Part shown: positions 1 to 6,554 of the stretch, piece by piece
How the letters are laid out: every line of letters starts with the position of its first letter
Position numbering within the stretch: the stretch's first letter is position 1
Origin: an uncultured Clostridia bacterium
Lineage (GTDB): Bacteria; Bacillota; Clostridia; Christensenellales; UBA1242
Direction: 5' to 3'
DNA length: 11,904 bases
Assembly (NCBI GenBank): GCA_944363385.1
Contig: CALVUB010000021.1
Location: 1 to 11,904 of the forward strand
Notes under the pieces: model-generated
The model's database searches: none
What the model was told of the DNA's origin: nothing
Seen by the model: only the letters and a program-made list of their open reading frames with translations
Made by a program: the position numbers and the translations under genes

Positions 1-136
1 ATTGCTTAGGATTTTTGGAAGCACTGAAAAAATCAGCCAAGCCTCACAAGAAGAAATAGAAAGCGTGAAAGGAATAAACAAGGCTCTAGCCTATAAAATT
101 TACGCATATTTTCATAAAAATGATGATAAAACTTAA
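1..136 (+). CDS. uvrC: UvrC, excinuclease ABC subunit C (3' end only)
   Basis: Reading from base 2 gives 44 codons ending in TAA at 134-136; the gene enters from outside the window. The visible peptide begins LLRIFGSTEKISQAS and continues through EEIESVKGINKALAYKIYAYF. This matches the second hairpin of the helix-hairpin-helix DNA-binding domain at the extreme C-terminus of UvrC (family pattern: L..FGS...I..AS.EE...V.GI...LA..IY). UvrC makes the dual incisions around bulky DNA lesions in the UvrABC repair pathway. The nuclease domains lie outside the window and cannot be checked. A hairpin terminator follows directly, so this is the last gene of its unit. Other HhH proteins have similar tails, but the FGS...AS pattern and the stop just after the domain favour UvrC. 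Confidence 0.8.
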   Translation, partial: LLRIFGSTEKISQASQEEIESVKGINKALAYKIYAYFHKNDDKT

Positions 137-142
137 AATATG

Positions 143-163
143 GCGCAATTTTGCGCTTTTTTT
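143..163 (+). terminator. Intrinsic terminator of uvrC
   Basis: The stem GCGCA (143-147) pairs with TGCGC (152-156) around a 4-base loop, and seven T's follow (157-163). It starts 7 bases after the uvrC stop. This GC-rich hairpin plus U-tract in an AT-rich background is a canonical rho-independent terminator. Confidence 0.85.
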
Positions 164-253
164 GTGTTAAAACAACTGACTTTTCTTAGCTTTTTTGAAA
201 TTAGACCTAATTTTATCAATTTCGTTTTTCTTGCAAAAACCTATAAAATTGTT

Positions 254-281
254 TTGAAATTTTTTAAATGTCAATTATAAT
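254..281 (+). promoter_or_regulatory. SigA-type promoter of the dehydrogenase-tmk unit
   Basis: TTGAAA at 254-259 and a perfect TATAAT at 276-281 are separated by 16 bases. The expected start of transcription is near 288, almost on the ribosome binding site at 288-292, so the leader would be only about 13 bases. Bases 164-253 hold no gene; the only other structure is a weak AT-rich inverted repeat at 196-215. Confidence 0.6.
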
Positions 282-300
282 TTTTATGGAGGTAAAATTT

Positions 301-1422
301 ATGAGAAAAATCACAATGGTTCAATATGGTTGTGGCAAAATGAGTGCTTACACCATGCGTTATGCTGAAGAAAAAGGCATCAAAATTATCGGAGCATTTG
401 ACATCAATCCTGACATCATCGGACAAGACATTTCTCAAATTATTGGAGACTGCAAAAAACGCAATGTAAAAATTCAAGACGCAAAAGAGTTTGAAAAATT
501 TTTGCAGACTCATGAAGTTGATGTTGCTGTTATCACCACCACAAGCATATTTGCTGAAAACTTTCCTGCTTACGAAATTTGCGCTAAAAATGGCGTAAAT
601 GCAATTTCAACTTGCGAAGAGGCTTTCTACGCTCAAAACTCAAATCCAAAACTTGCCAAAAAGCTTGACAAACTCGCAAAAGAAAGTGGTTGCACAATTT
701 GTGGCAGTGGTTATCAAGATGTTTTTTGGGGCAATCTGATTTCTGTGCTTGCTGGTGCAACACATAAAATCACAAAAATCAAAGGCAAATCAAGTTATAA
801 TGTGGAAGACTATGGCATCTCTCTTGCAAGGGTGCATGGTGCTGGACTGACGCTTAAAGAATTTGAAAAAGAAGTTGCTTCAAATGATAACATCTCAGAT
901 GAGGAAAGAAAAAAACTTATCAATGCTGGAAAATTCTCCCCTTCATATATGTGGAATGTGAATGGATGGTTGTGTTCTAAATTTGGACTTCATGTGACAG
1001 GACAAACGCAAAAATGCATTCCTCAAATTGCAAAACGCGACATCAAAAGCTCAACTCTTGGCATGACAATCAAGAAAGGTGATTGCACAGGCATGAGCGC
1101 TGTTGTTACAACCACGACTAGGGAAGGGATTGTTATTGAAAGTGAATGTATAGGCAAAGTTTATGACAAAGATGAATTTGACTGCAATGATTGGACAATT
1201 GAAGGCGAACCATCTACGCGGGTTGTGATTGAAAGACCAAGCACCGTTGAACTGACTTGCGCAACTGTTATCAACAGAATCACCGAACTTCTTTGTGCAG
1301 AACCTGGCTATACAACAACTGATAAAATGTGCGAAAATTTTTATAAGGCACAAAACCTTGACAAATATATTGAACTTGTAGATTGTGATTGCGGTGGCGA
1401 TTGCGACGGGCATTGTCACTAA
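301..1422 (+). CDS. DapB-fold NAD(P)-dependent dehydrogenase, 2,4-diaminopentanoate dehydrogenase-like, with Cys/His tail
   Basis: The start at 301 is chosen because GGAGG (288-292) sits 8 bases upstream; an earlier in-frame ATG at 268 has no such site and would lie upstream of the promoter -10. The product is 373 residues. It opens with a Rossmann dinucleotide-binding segment (VQYGCGKMS, then IIGAFDINP, about residues 6-36). A middle part carries STCEEAFYAQNSNP and GSGYQDVFWGNL, and the C-terminal part carries ERPSTVELTCATVINRI. This layout is that of proteins annotated as dihydrodipicolinate reductase-like or 2,4-diaminopentanoate dehydrogenase (Ord), which oxidises 2,4-diaminopentanoate to 2-amino-4-oxopentanoate in clostridial ornithine fermentation. 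None of the other ornithine-fermentation genes is adjacent, so the substrate is an inference. The last 12 residues are unusually rich in Cys, Asp and His (CDCGGDCDGHCH), suggesting metal binding. tmk follows after 16 bases and probably shares the transcript. Confidence 0.6.
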   Translation: MRKITMVQYGCGKMSAYTMRYAEEKGIKIIGAFDINPDIIGQDISQIIGDCKKRNVKIQDAKEFEKFLQTHEVDVAVITTTSIFAENFPAYEICAKNGVNAISTCEEAFYAQNSNPKLAKKLDKLAKESGCTICGSGYQDVFWGNLISVLAGATHKITKIKGKSSYNVEDYGISLARVHGAGLTLKEFEKEVASNDNISDEERKKLINAGKFSPSYMWNVNGWLCSKFGLHVTGQTQKCIPQIAKRDIKSSTLGMTIKKGDCTGMSAVVTTTTREGIVIESECIGKVYDKDEFDCNDWTIEGEPSTRVVIERPSTVELTCATVINRITELLCAEPGYTTTDKMCENFYKAQNLDKYIELVDCDCGGDCDGHCH

Positions 1423-1438
1423 AAAGAAGGACATGCAA

Positions 1439-2098
1439 ATGAAAAATGGACTTTTTATCACCTTCGAAGGCGGAGATGCCTGCGGAAAAAGCACTCAAGT
1501 CAAGCTTTTTAAGGAATATGTTGCCACGCGAAAAGATAAAGAGCACTTTGTGTTTGTAAGAGAGCCTGGCGGGACAAGCCTTGGCGAGAAGATTAGAGAG
1601 CTTCTTCTTTGCTATGAAGAGGACTCCCCTGTTCCTAAGGCTGAGTTGTTGCTCTTTCTTGCAAGTCGTGCCCAACTTTTTGAAAAAACAATCTTGCCTG
1701 CGTTAAATCAAGGCAAAATAGTGGTTGCAGACAGGTTTTATGACTCAACAATAGCCTATCAAGGCTTTGCAAGAAAAATTTTTGAAGCGGATGAGATTTT
1801 AAAACTAAATGAAATGATACTTGGAAAATATAAACCTGATTTGACTTTTTATTTAAAAATAAAGCCTGAAATTGCTTTTGAAAGAAAAAATCTCAACTCT
1901 TTAAACTTTGACCGAATGGAAAAAGAGGATCTTGACTTTCACCAAAAAGTTTATGAAGGCTATGAATTTATTTCAAAAAAGGAAAAAGAGCGCTTTGTTG
2001 TTTTGGATGCCACCAAATCAATTGATGAAATCCATAACGAAATTGTTTCAAGCGTGGAAAATCTGATAAAAAACAATACAAAAAAGTGTAAGACTTAA
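1439..2098 (+). CDS. tmk: Thymidylate kinase
   Basis: The 219-residue product has the normal family length. TMK phosphorylates dTMP to dTDP with ATP, an essential cytoplasmic step in dTTP synthesis. Visible motifs are the P-loop GGDACGKS (residues 11-18), REPGGT (41-46), the DRF motif with YDSTIAYQG (98-109), a LID-like stretch ending in FDRME (157-161), and FHQKVYEGY after it. The start at 1439 places AGAAGG (1425-1430) 8 bases upstream; an in-frame ATG at 1433 would leave only 2 bases. The gene lies 16 bases behind the dehydrogenase and has no visible promoter of its own, so the two are likely co-transcribed. Its stop codon lies within the loop of the terminator hairpin. I see no missing key residue. 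Confidence 0.95.
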   Translation: MKNGLFITFEGGDACGKSTQVKLFKEYVATRKDKEHFVFVREPGGTSLGEKIRELLLCYEEDSPVPKAELLLFLASRAQLFEKTILPALNQGKIVVADRFYDSTIAYQGFARKIFEADEILKLNEMILGKYKPDLTFYLKIKPEIAFERKNLNSLNFDRMEKEDLDFHQKVYEGYEFISKKEKERFVVLDATKSIDEIHNEIVSSVENLIKNNTKKCKT

Positions 2099-2112
2099 AC
2101 TTACACTTTTTT
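2081..2112. terminator. Bidirectional terminator between tmk and the DUF2188-like gene
   Basis: AAAAAGTGTAAG (2081-2092) pairs with CTTACACTTTTT (2100-2111) around the 7-base loop ACTTAAA. On the plus strand the right arm runs into T's, and on the minus strand the A-tract of the left arm becomes the U-tract. It ends both convergent genes: the tmk stop is in the loop and the minus-strand stop (2111-2113) touches the right arm. Confidence 0.85.
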
Positions 2113-2542
2113 ATTTTAAATTTGCTTTCTTTTGAAATTTTCCGTCTTTTTTCTGCACCACAAAATTGCTGTCATGATTTTCGCTGAGTTCACGAACTCT
2201 TGCAAGCGCCTCTTCTTTTGTATGCTTGCTGTCAATCACGCGTTTTGCTCCGTCTTTTTTTATCTGCCAAACTTTAAGTTCTTTTGAATAAACCACGCGA
2301 TACAAGGCCTTGCGCTCTTTAGGTGCTTTAACTTCTGCTGAGTCAGCCTTTTTTGCTTCAGTTGTTTTTGTGTCAGCTTTTTTAGCTTCAACTTTTTTCC
2401 TTTCAGTTTTCTTAGTCTCTTCCTGCGTAACATCCTTTTTCGTTAATTCTTTTTTTACTGCTCTTGGTGTTTCTTTCTCTGTATTTTTTGTTTTCTTTTC
2501 TTCTTTCTTTTGTTTCTCAGCTTTATTTTTCTTAAAACACAT
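2111..2542 (-). CDS. DUF2188-like small protein with lysine-rich histone-H1-like N-terminal half
   Basis: The 143-residue product starts at the ATG at 2542-2540, with AGGAGGG (2555-2549) 6 bases upstream; a longer reading to 2590 would run through the promoter. Residues 1-78 are low complexity and dominated by Lys, Glu, Thr and Ala, including two 10-residue repeats beginning EAKKAD (62-67 and its neighbour at 52-57). Residues about 80-138 form a compact domain: LYRVVYSKELKVWQIKKDGAKR, then TKEEALARVRELSEN and FVVQKKDGKFQKK. This fits the DUF2188 pattern (a central Trp, 'T..EA...ARE', then a charged strand with DGK). DUF2188 has no firm function that I know of. The basic tail suggests nucleic acid or other polyanion binding, which is inference. 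It lies directly downstream of rpe but has its own strong promoter. Confidence 0.75.
   Translation of the reverse strand: MCFKKNKAEKQKKEEKKTKNTEKETPRAVKKELTKKDVTQEETKKTERKKVEAKKADTKTTEAKKADSAEVKAPKERKALYRVVYSKELKVWQIKKDGAKRVIDSKHTKEEALARVRELSENHDSNFVVQKKDGKFQKKANLK
2342..2390 (-). repeat. Imperfect 30-base tandem repeat inside the Lys-rich gene
   Basis: Two near-identical 19-base copies start 30 bases apart (2342-2360 and 2372-2390; core GTCAGCYTTTTTTNGCTTCA with one shifted base). They encode two successive 10-residue units beginning EAKKAD. This looks like local duplication within the coding sequence that lengthened the basic tail. Confidence 0.6.
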
Positions 2543-2561
2543 AGGTCTCCCTCCTACACTT

Positions 2562-2590
2562 ATTATACTATAACTTTTTGACTTTTGCAA
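2562..2590 (-). promoter_or_regulatory. SigA-type promoter of the DUF2188-like gene
   Basis: On the minus strand TTGCAA (2590-2585) and a perfect TATAAT (2567-2562) are exactly 17 bases apart. The predicted transcript start is near 2555, which coincides with the ribosome binding site at 2555-2549. No terminator is seen after rpe (stop 2599-2601), so read-through from the upstream operon is also possible. Confidence 0.7.
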
Positions 2591-2598
2591 TAGGCAAT

Positions 2599-3264
2599 TT
2601 ACAAAGATTTAAGCTCTTTTATAACTTTTGTTCTATCTTTGCTGTTATAAACATAACTTCCACTGACCAGCATATCAACGCCTGCTTCCACAGTTTTTAA
2701 AGCGGTTTCTTGATTGATGCCTCCGTCAACCTCGATTTTATATGAAAAATTGTTTTCTTTTCTGATTTTGTCAAGTTCTTTTATTTTTTCAAGACTGTTT
2801 GGCATAAATTTTTGTCCACTAAGACCTGGAACAACACTCATAACAAGCACTAGGTCAAGTTTATAAAGATAAATTTTTATATCTTTGATTGGAGTGTCAG
2901 GATTTATTGCAAGCCCAACAAGACAATTGTTTGCGCGAATTTCATCAATGGCCTTGTCTATCTTTGTTTTATCTTTAAATGCCTCATAATGAATGGTGAT
3001 AATATTTGCCCCTGCTCGTGCAAATTCTTTGATTGATTTTGAAGGTTCATCGCACATAAGGTGAACATCGAGCATAATAGAACTGTTTGAATTGACATTG
3101 CTGACAAGTTGTGCCGAGATTGTTTTTCGCTCAACAAAAACGCCGTCCATAACATCACAATGCAAAAAATCAGCCTTGCCTTGCATCTCTTTTGCATAGT
3201 TGATTATGCTTTGATAGTCTTGAATTGGGTCGGTAGAAACAGAAACCAAAACATTTTTTTTCAT
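2599..3264 (-). CDS. rpe: Ribulose-phosphate 3-epimerase
   Basis: The enzyme interconverts ribulose 5-phosphate and xylulose 5-phosphate in the pentose phosphate pathway. The 221-residue product has family length and a TIM-barrel motif series: LHCDVMDGVFV (34-44), DVHLM (66-70), ITIHYEA (89-95), VMSVVPGLSGQ (141-151), IEVDGGI (177-183) and VSGSYV (200-205). The expected metal and catalytic residues His35, Asp37, His68 and Asp180 are all present. The usual N-terminal 'SILSAD' reads VLVSVSTD here, a mild divergence. The start at 3264 is chosen because AGAGGTG (3276-3270) sits 5 bases upstream; an upstream in-frame GTG at 3282 has no ribosome binding site. It is the last gene of the priA operon, 35 bases after rsgA, a position typical of rpe in Firmicutes. 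Confidence 0.93.
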   Translation of the reverse strand: MKKNVLVSVSTDPIQDYQSIINYAKEMQGKADFLHCDVMDGVFVERKTISAQLVSNVNSNSSIMLDVHLMCDEPSKSIKEFARAGANIITIHYEAFKDKTKIDKAIDEIRANNCLVGLAINPDTPIKDIKIYLYKLDLVLVMSVVPGLSGQKFMPNSLEKIKELDKIRKENNFSYKIEVDGGINQETALKTVEAGVDMLVSGSYVYNSKDRTKVIKELKSL

Positions 3265-3299
3265 TTTTTCACCTCTTTTCACACTTTTTTTTGATTTTT

Positions 3300-4142
3300 T
3301 TAATATTTTTTGCGTTCTTTAAGTTCTTTTAAAATTTTTAGATAATTTTGATAACGCTCTTCATTTATCTCTTTTTTTGATACTGCTTTTATTACTCCAC
3401 AATCACCACCTTCATGCAAACATGAACGATATTTGCACTCTGCACGAGCCTTTAAAAAATCTGGATAATATGAAGAAAGCTCACGTGGTTCAAGGTCTGT
3501 CACAAAGGAAAGCGACAACATTGAAAAGCCTGCCGTGTCAGCAATATATCCTTTGCCAAATTTGAAAAGCTGAACCATGCGCGTTGTCTGTTTGCCTCTG
3601 TCAATTTTGGAAGACATATTGCCCACCTTGGCAAGATTTTGACCTAAAAGACAGTTTATAAGTGATGACTTTCCAACCGCACTTTGACCTGCAAAGGCAC
3701 AAACACCTTCAATCTTTTGGCTCAAAGCTGCTGCACTACACTCTTTTGCACTGGTCAAAATGATCTCTGCAACTTTATTATATATGCTTTTTGTATTTTT
3801 GACAAATGTTTCGCTTGCCTTATCAATTTTATTTAACACCAAAATTGGTTCTATATCATTTAGATAACAATAAATAAGCAACTTGTCCACCAGTAAAAAA
3901 TCTGGCTTTGGCAATGGCGAAATAACAATGAAAAGTTTGTCTAGATTTGCAAGGGGCGGTCTTATAAGCAAATTTTTTCTTTCTTCAACCTTGGTTATTG
4001 ACTCATCAAATTGAACTCTGTCGCCAACATAAACACCGCTCTCTTCAGTTTTGCCACTTGCATGGCGCAAAAAAACTTGCCCTGATGAAAATTCTTCAAC
4101 AGAGAAAAGATTGGCATTTTTTTTGATAACAAGTCCTTCCAT
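3300..4142 (-). CDS. rsgA: Small ribosomal subunit biogenesis GTPase RsgA
   Basis: RsgA is a circularly permuted GTPase that checks late maturation of the 30S ribosomal subunit. The 280-residue product shows an N-terminal OB-like part (about 1-65) and then the permuted GTPase motifs in the expected order: NKID (G4, 104-107), TSAK (G5, 130-133), the P-loop GQSAVGKSS (G1, 152-160), RGKQTT (switch I, 182-187) and DTAGF (G3, 202-206). A C-terminal zinc knuckle follows (Cys236, Cys241, His243, Cys248). Two positions are unusual: Gln185 replaces the normally conserved switch-I His, and DTAGF replaces DTPGF. The ATG at 4142 shares one base with the rlmN TGA (TGATG), with AAGGAAGG just upstream, so translational coupling is likely. 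A TTG one codon earlier is less likely. Confidence 0.93.
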   Translation of the reverse strand: MEGLVIKKNANLFSVEEFSSGQVFLRHASGKTEESGVYVGDRVQFDESITKVEERKNLLIRPPLANLDKLFIVISPLPKPDFLLVDKLLIYCYLNDIEPILVLNKIDKASETFVKNTKSIYNKVAEIILTSAKECSAAALSQKIEGVCAFAGQSAVGKSSLINCLLGQNLAKVGNMSSKIDRGKQTTRMVQLFKFGKGYIADTAGFSMLSLSFVTDLEPRELSSYYPDFLKARAECKYRSCLHEGGDCGVIKAVSKKEINEERYQNYLKILKELKERKKY

Positions 4143-5170
4143 CAAACCTTCCTTACAAATTTGTTTCTAAGTTGACCACAAGCTCCAGCAATATCCTGTC
4201 CCATGCTTCGCCTTATCGTTGCAGAAATTCCAAGTGCGTTTAGTTTTTTGCAAAATTTTTCTGCCTCTTTTCTATCAGTTGAACATAGTTTTCGCTCTGC
4301 CACAGGATTAAGCATAATAAGATTGACATGGCAAACTTTGCCTTTTAAAAGATTTGCCAGCCTTTGCGCATCTATAGCGCTGTCATTAACCCCTTTGACC
4401 AAAGTGTATTCAATATAAAATCTTCTTCCTGTTTTTGCAAAATAATAGTCGCATGCATCCAAGATTTGAGCTATTGAGCACCTGTTTGCAATTGGCATTA
4501 TGCTTTTGCGCGCCTCGTCTGTTGTGGCGTGAAGAGAAATTGTGAGTGAAATGCCAAAATTTTTATCGGCAAGTTCTTTTATTTTGTCAACAAGTCCGCA
4601 AGTGGATAGAGAAATATTTCTTTCACTGATATTCAAACTTTCGCTTGACGAAATCATCTTTAAAAACTTACAAACATTATCAAAGTTGTCAAGAGGCTCA
4701 CCACTGCCCATAAGCACCAAGTTTGTGATGAATCTGTTTTTTCTTGAGCCTCCATTGTCCCGATTGATAAGATAAACTTCAGAAAGCATTTCGCCAGTTG
4801 TGAGATTTCGCTCAAGACCATTCAAAGTTGAGGCGCAAAATTTGCATCCCATGCGACAACCGACTTGAGTTGAAAGGCATAAAGTGTTGCCATACTTATA
4901 ACTCATAAGCACGCACTCCACAATCGCGCCATCTTCAAATTGGATAAGATATTTTTTTGTCCCATCTTTTGAGATGAATTTTTTAAAAATTTTGGTTTTT
5001 GGATAAAATTCTTCTATTTTTTGCTTAAAATCACTCGAAAAAACCGATACTTCATCTAATTTTAACCCATTAATCATGGCTTCAAAAATTTGCTTGCCAC
5101 GAAATTTGGGCAAACCTAAGTTCTCCATTTCTTGACAAATTTCATTTTCATTATGCTCAATGAACTTCAT
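4142..5170 (-). CDS. rlmN: Dual-specificity 23S rRNA/tRNA adenine-C2 methyltransferase RlmN (radical SAM)
   Basis: RlmN methylates C2 of A2503 in 23S rRNA and of A37 in some tRNAs, using two S-adenosylmethionines and a 4Fe-4S cluster. The 342-residue product has the radical-SAM cluster motif CRMGCKFC (Cys105, Cys109, Cys112). Both mechanistic cysteines are present: Cys98 in TLCLSTQ and Cys331 in AGACGQL. The SAM-binding segment reads LVLMGSGEPLDN (usually GMGEPL), and HATTDEAR is also present. The start at 5170 has GGGGAG 7 bases upstream on the minus strand; an earlier in-frame start at 5200 would lengthen the overlap with fmt and lacks such a site. As called it overlaps the end of fmt by 14 bases. 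rsmB, which often sits between fmt and rlmN in Firmicutes, is absent. Confidence 0.95.
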   Translation of the reverse strand: MKFIEHNENEICQEMENLGLPKFRGKQIFEAMINGLKLDEVSVFSSDFKQKIEEFYPKTKIFKKFISKDGTKKYLIQFEDGAIVECVLMSYKYGNTLCLSTQVGCRMGCKFCASTLNGLERNLTTGEMLSEVYLINRDNGGSRKNRFITNLVLMGSGEPLDNFDNVCKFLKMISSSESLNISERNISLSTCGLVDKIKELADKNFGISLTISLHATTDEARKSIMPIANRCSIAQILDACDYYFAKTGRRFYIEYTLVKGVNDSAIDAQRLANLLKGKVCHVNLIMLNPVAERKLCSTDRKEAEKFCKKLNALGISATIRRSMGQDIAGACGQLRNKFVRKV

Positions 5171-6071
5171 CAACAAACTCCCCTTGCGGTCTAAAGCCAT
5201 TCAAAAAATCAGCCCCAGACTGTTTTTTCCCAGAAGGTGAAAGCAAACTTAAAATTTCCACACTTCCGTTCTGACAACCAATCAAAAAATGTTTTTTATC
5301 CTCTGCAATTTTAAACTCTTCCACCTTTATGTCACATGGTTTCAATTTAAAAACTTTTATCTTTTGATTTTTATAGAAAAAATAGACTCCAAGTGGCTCG
5401 CTTAAAGCGCGTGTTTTGTTGTAGAGCATCTCTTTCGGTTGTGAAAAATCTAAAAGACCATCACTTTTCACAAATTTTTTGACATAAGTGGCTTGTTCGT
5501 CATTTTGTGGATAAAATTTTAATGAATTTTCTTCCAACATTGCAACTGCTTGACCAATAAGTTTTGCGCCTACCACTCCAAGACTTTCTTCAAGTTGGCA
5601 GTAGTATTCATCTCCTTGCAAAGACACCTCTTCTTGCAAGACTATGTCGCCAGAGTCAACCTTCTCTCCAACTTTCATGATTGTAACAGCTGTTGTTTTG
5701 TCGCCATTTAAAAGAGTGTTTTGCAGAGGTGAAGGGCCTCTATATTTTGGTAAAGCAGAAGGGTGAACATTAAGACAAAGTTTATGCTCTAAAAATTCTT
5801 TTGGCAAAATTTGTCCAAAAGATGCCACAACAGCAAGGTCATAATCAATTTTTTTGATTTGAAGCATATCATTTTTAACTCTTTCAGTGCAAAAAACTGG
5901 CAAAGCGTTTTTTTTAGCAAACACTTTGACCTCGTTTGGTTGCAATTTATGCCCTCTTCCCACCTCTTTATCTGGAATTGTTATGACTGCGCAAACATTA
6001 AGCGAGCAGTTTAACATCCCTTCAAGCACAATTTTAGAAAAATGAGAAGAGCCTAAAAACAAAATCTTCAT
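5157..6071 (-). CDS. fmt: Methionyl-tRNA formyltransferase
   Basis: Fmt transfers a formyl group from 10-formyltetrahydrofolate to initiator Met-tRNA. The 304-residue product has the N-terminal Rossmann-like start MKILFLGSSHFSK, then the hallmark LNVHPSALPKYRGPSP (about residues 100-115) holding catalytic Asn101 and His103. The partner Asp139 is in GEKVDSGDI. The last ~100 residues match the C-terminal tRNA-binding barrel in length and end in GFRPQGEF. The family's SLLP reads SALP here, a small change next to the active site. The ATG at 6071 overlaps the TGA of def by four bases (ATGA), which implies translational coupling to def, the enzyme that removes the same formyl group. Confidence 0.95.
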   Translation of the reverse strand: MKILFLGSSHFSKIVLEGMLNCSLNVCAVITIPDKEVGRGHKLQPNEVKVFAKKNALPVFCTERVKNDMLQIKKIDYDLAVVASFGQILPKEFLEHKLCLNVHPSALPKYRGPSPLQNTLLNGDKTTAVTIMKVGEKVDSGDIVLQEEVSLQGDEYYCQLEESLGVVGAKLIGQAVAMLEENSLKFYPQNDEQATYVKKFVKSDGLLDFSQPKEMLYNKTRALSEPLGVYFFYKNQKIKVFKLKPCDIKVEEFKIAEDKKHFLIGCQNGSVEILSLLSPSGKKQSGADFLNGFRPQGEFVDEVH

Positions 6072-6541
6072 AGTTTTCCGCCCTGTTTTAAGTATTTTTC
6101 TTTGTCTAAAGTTTTGTCGATGAACAAAATGCCATTCAAGTGGTCAACTTCATGACAAATGCACCTAGCAAGCCATTTTTCGCCTGTCAAAGTGAATGGA
6201 TAGCCATATCTGTCATCCGCTTTGACCGTTATTTTATATGGTCTTTCCACACGGCCTCTGAACGAGCCAATTGAAAGACAACCTTCTTGCTCAATATCTT
6301 TGCCTTCTGATGATATAATTTCTGGATTGATAAGCTCAACAAACATGTTATTTACATCAATCACAACAATTCGTCTGAGAACGCCCACTTGAGGAGCTGC
6401 AAGACCCATGCCGTCATTTGCATACATGGTGCTTTTCATATCATCAAGAAGTTGCCAAAGCCCTTCATCGAACTCTTTGACTGGTTTAGACACTTTGCGC
6501 AAACTTTTATCGCCCACTAACACAACTTTTCGAGTTGCCAT
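6068..6541 (-). CDS. def: Peptide deformylase
   Basis: Def is a metalloenzyme that removes the N-formyl group from new proteins. The 157-residue product has all three family motifs: GMGLAAPQVG (44-53), EGCLS (86-90, metal ligand Cys88) and HEVDHLNG (130-137, ligands His130 and His134, catalytic Glu131). The start at 6541 is supported by AAGGAG (6554-6549) 7 bases upstream, which lies immediately after the priA stop. The reading frame is open up to 6655, but that extension is inside priA and carries no family sequence. The gap to priA is 13 bases and the overlap with fmt is 4 bases. The compact single-domain size is typical. Confidence 0.96.
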   Translation of the reverse strand: MATRKVVLVGDKSLRKVSKPVKEFDEGLWQLLDDMKSTMYANDGMGLAAPQVGVLRRIVVIDVNNMFVELINPEIISSEGKDIEQEGCLSIGSFRGRVERPYKITVKADDRYGYPFTLTGEKWLARCICHEVDHLNGILFIDKTLDKEKYLKQGGKL

Positions 6542-6554
6542 AAAATTTCTCCTT

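Noticed and set aside
268..300. Upstream ATG start (268) for the dehydrogenase
   Set aside because: It lies before the TATAAT box and has no ribosome binding site, while the ATG at 301 has GGAGG at ideal distance and starts the Rossmann segment correctly.
1051..1675. Two long minus-strand frames opposite the dehydrogenase and tmk
   Set aside because: They lie opposite two well-supported genes, show no recognisable motifs and have no ribosome binding site or promoter.
2310..2573. 87-residue hydrophobic Ser/Phe/Val-rich plus-strand frame
   Set aside because: It is the exact reverse of the Lys/Ala/Glu-rich DUF2188-like gene; AAA/GAA codons read backwards give Phe and Ser. No ribosome binding site and no family pattern.
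3265..3282. Upstream GTG start for rpe
   Set aside because: It would place the AGAGGTG ribosome binding site inside the coding sequence and has no site of its own; the family begins at the ATG at 3264.
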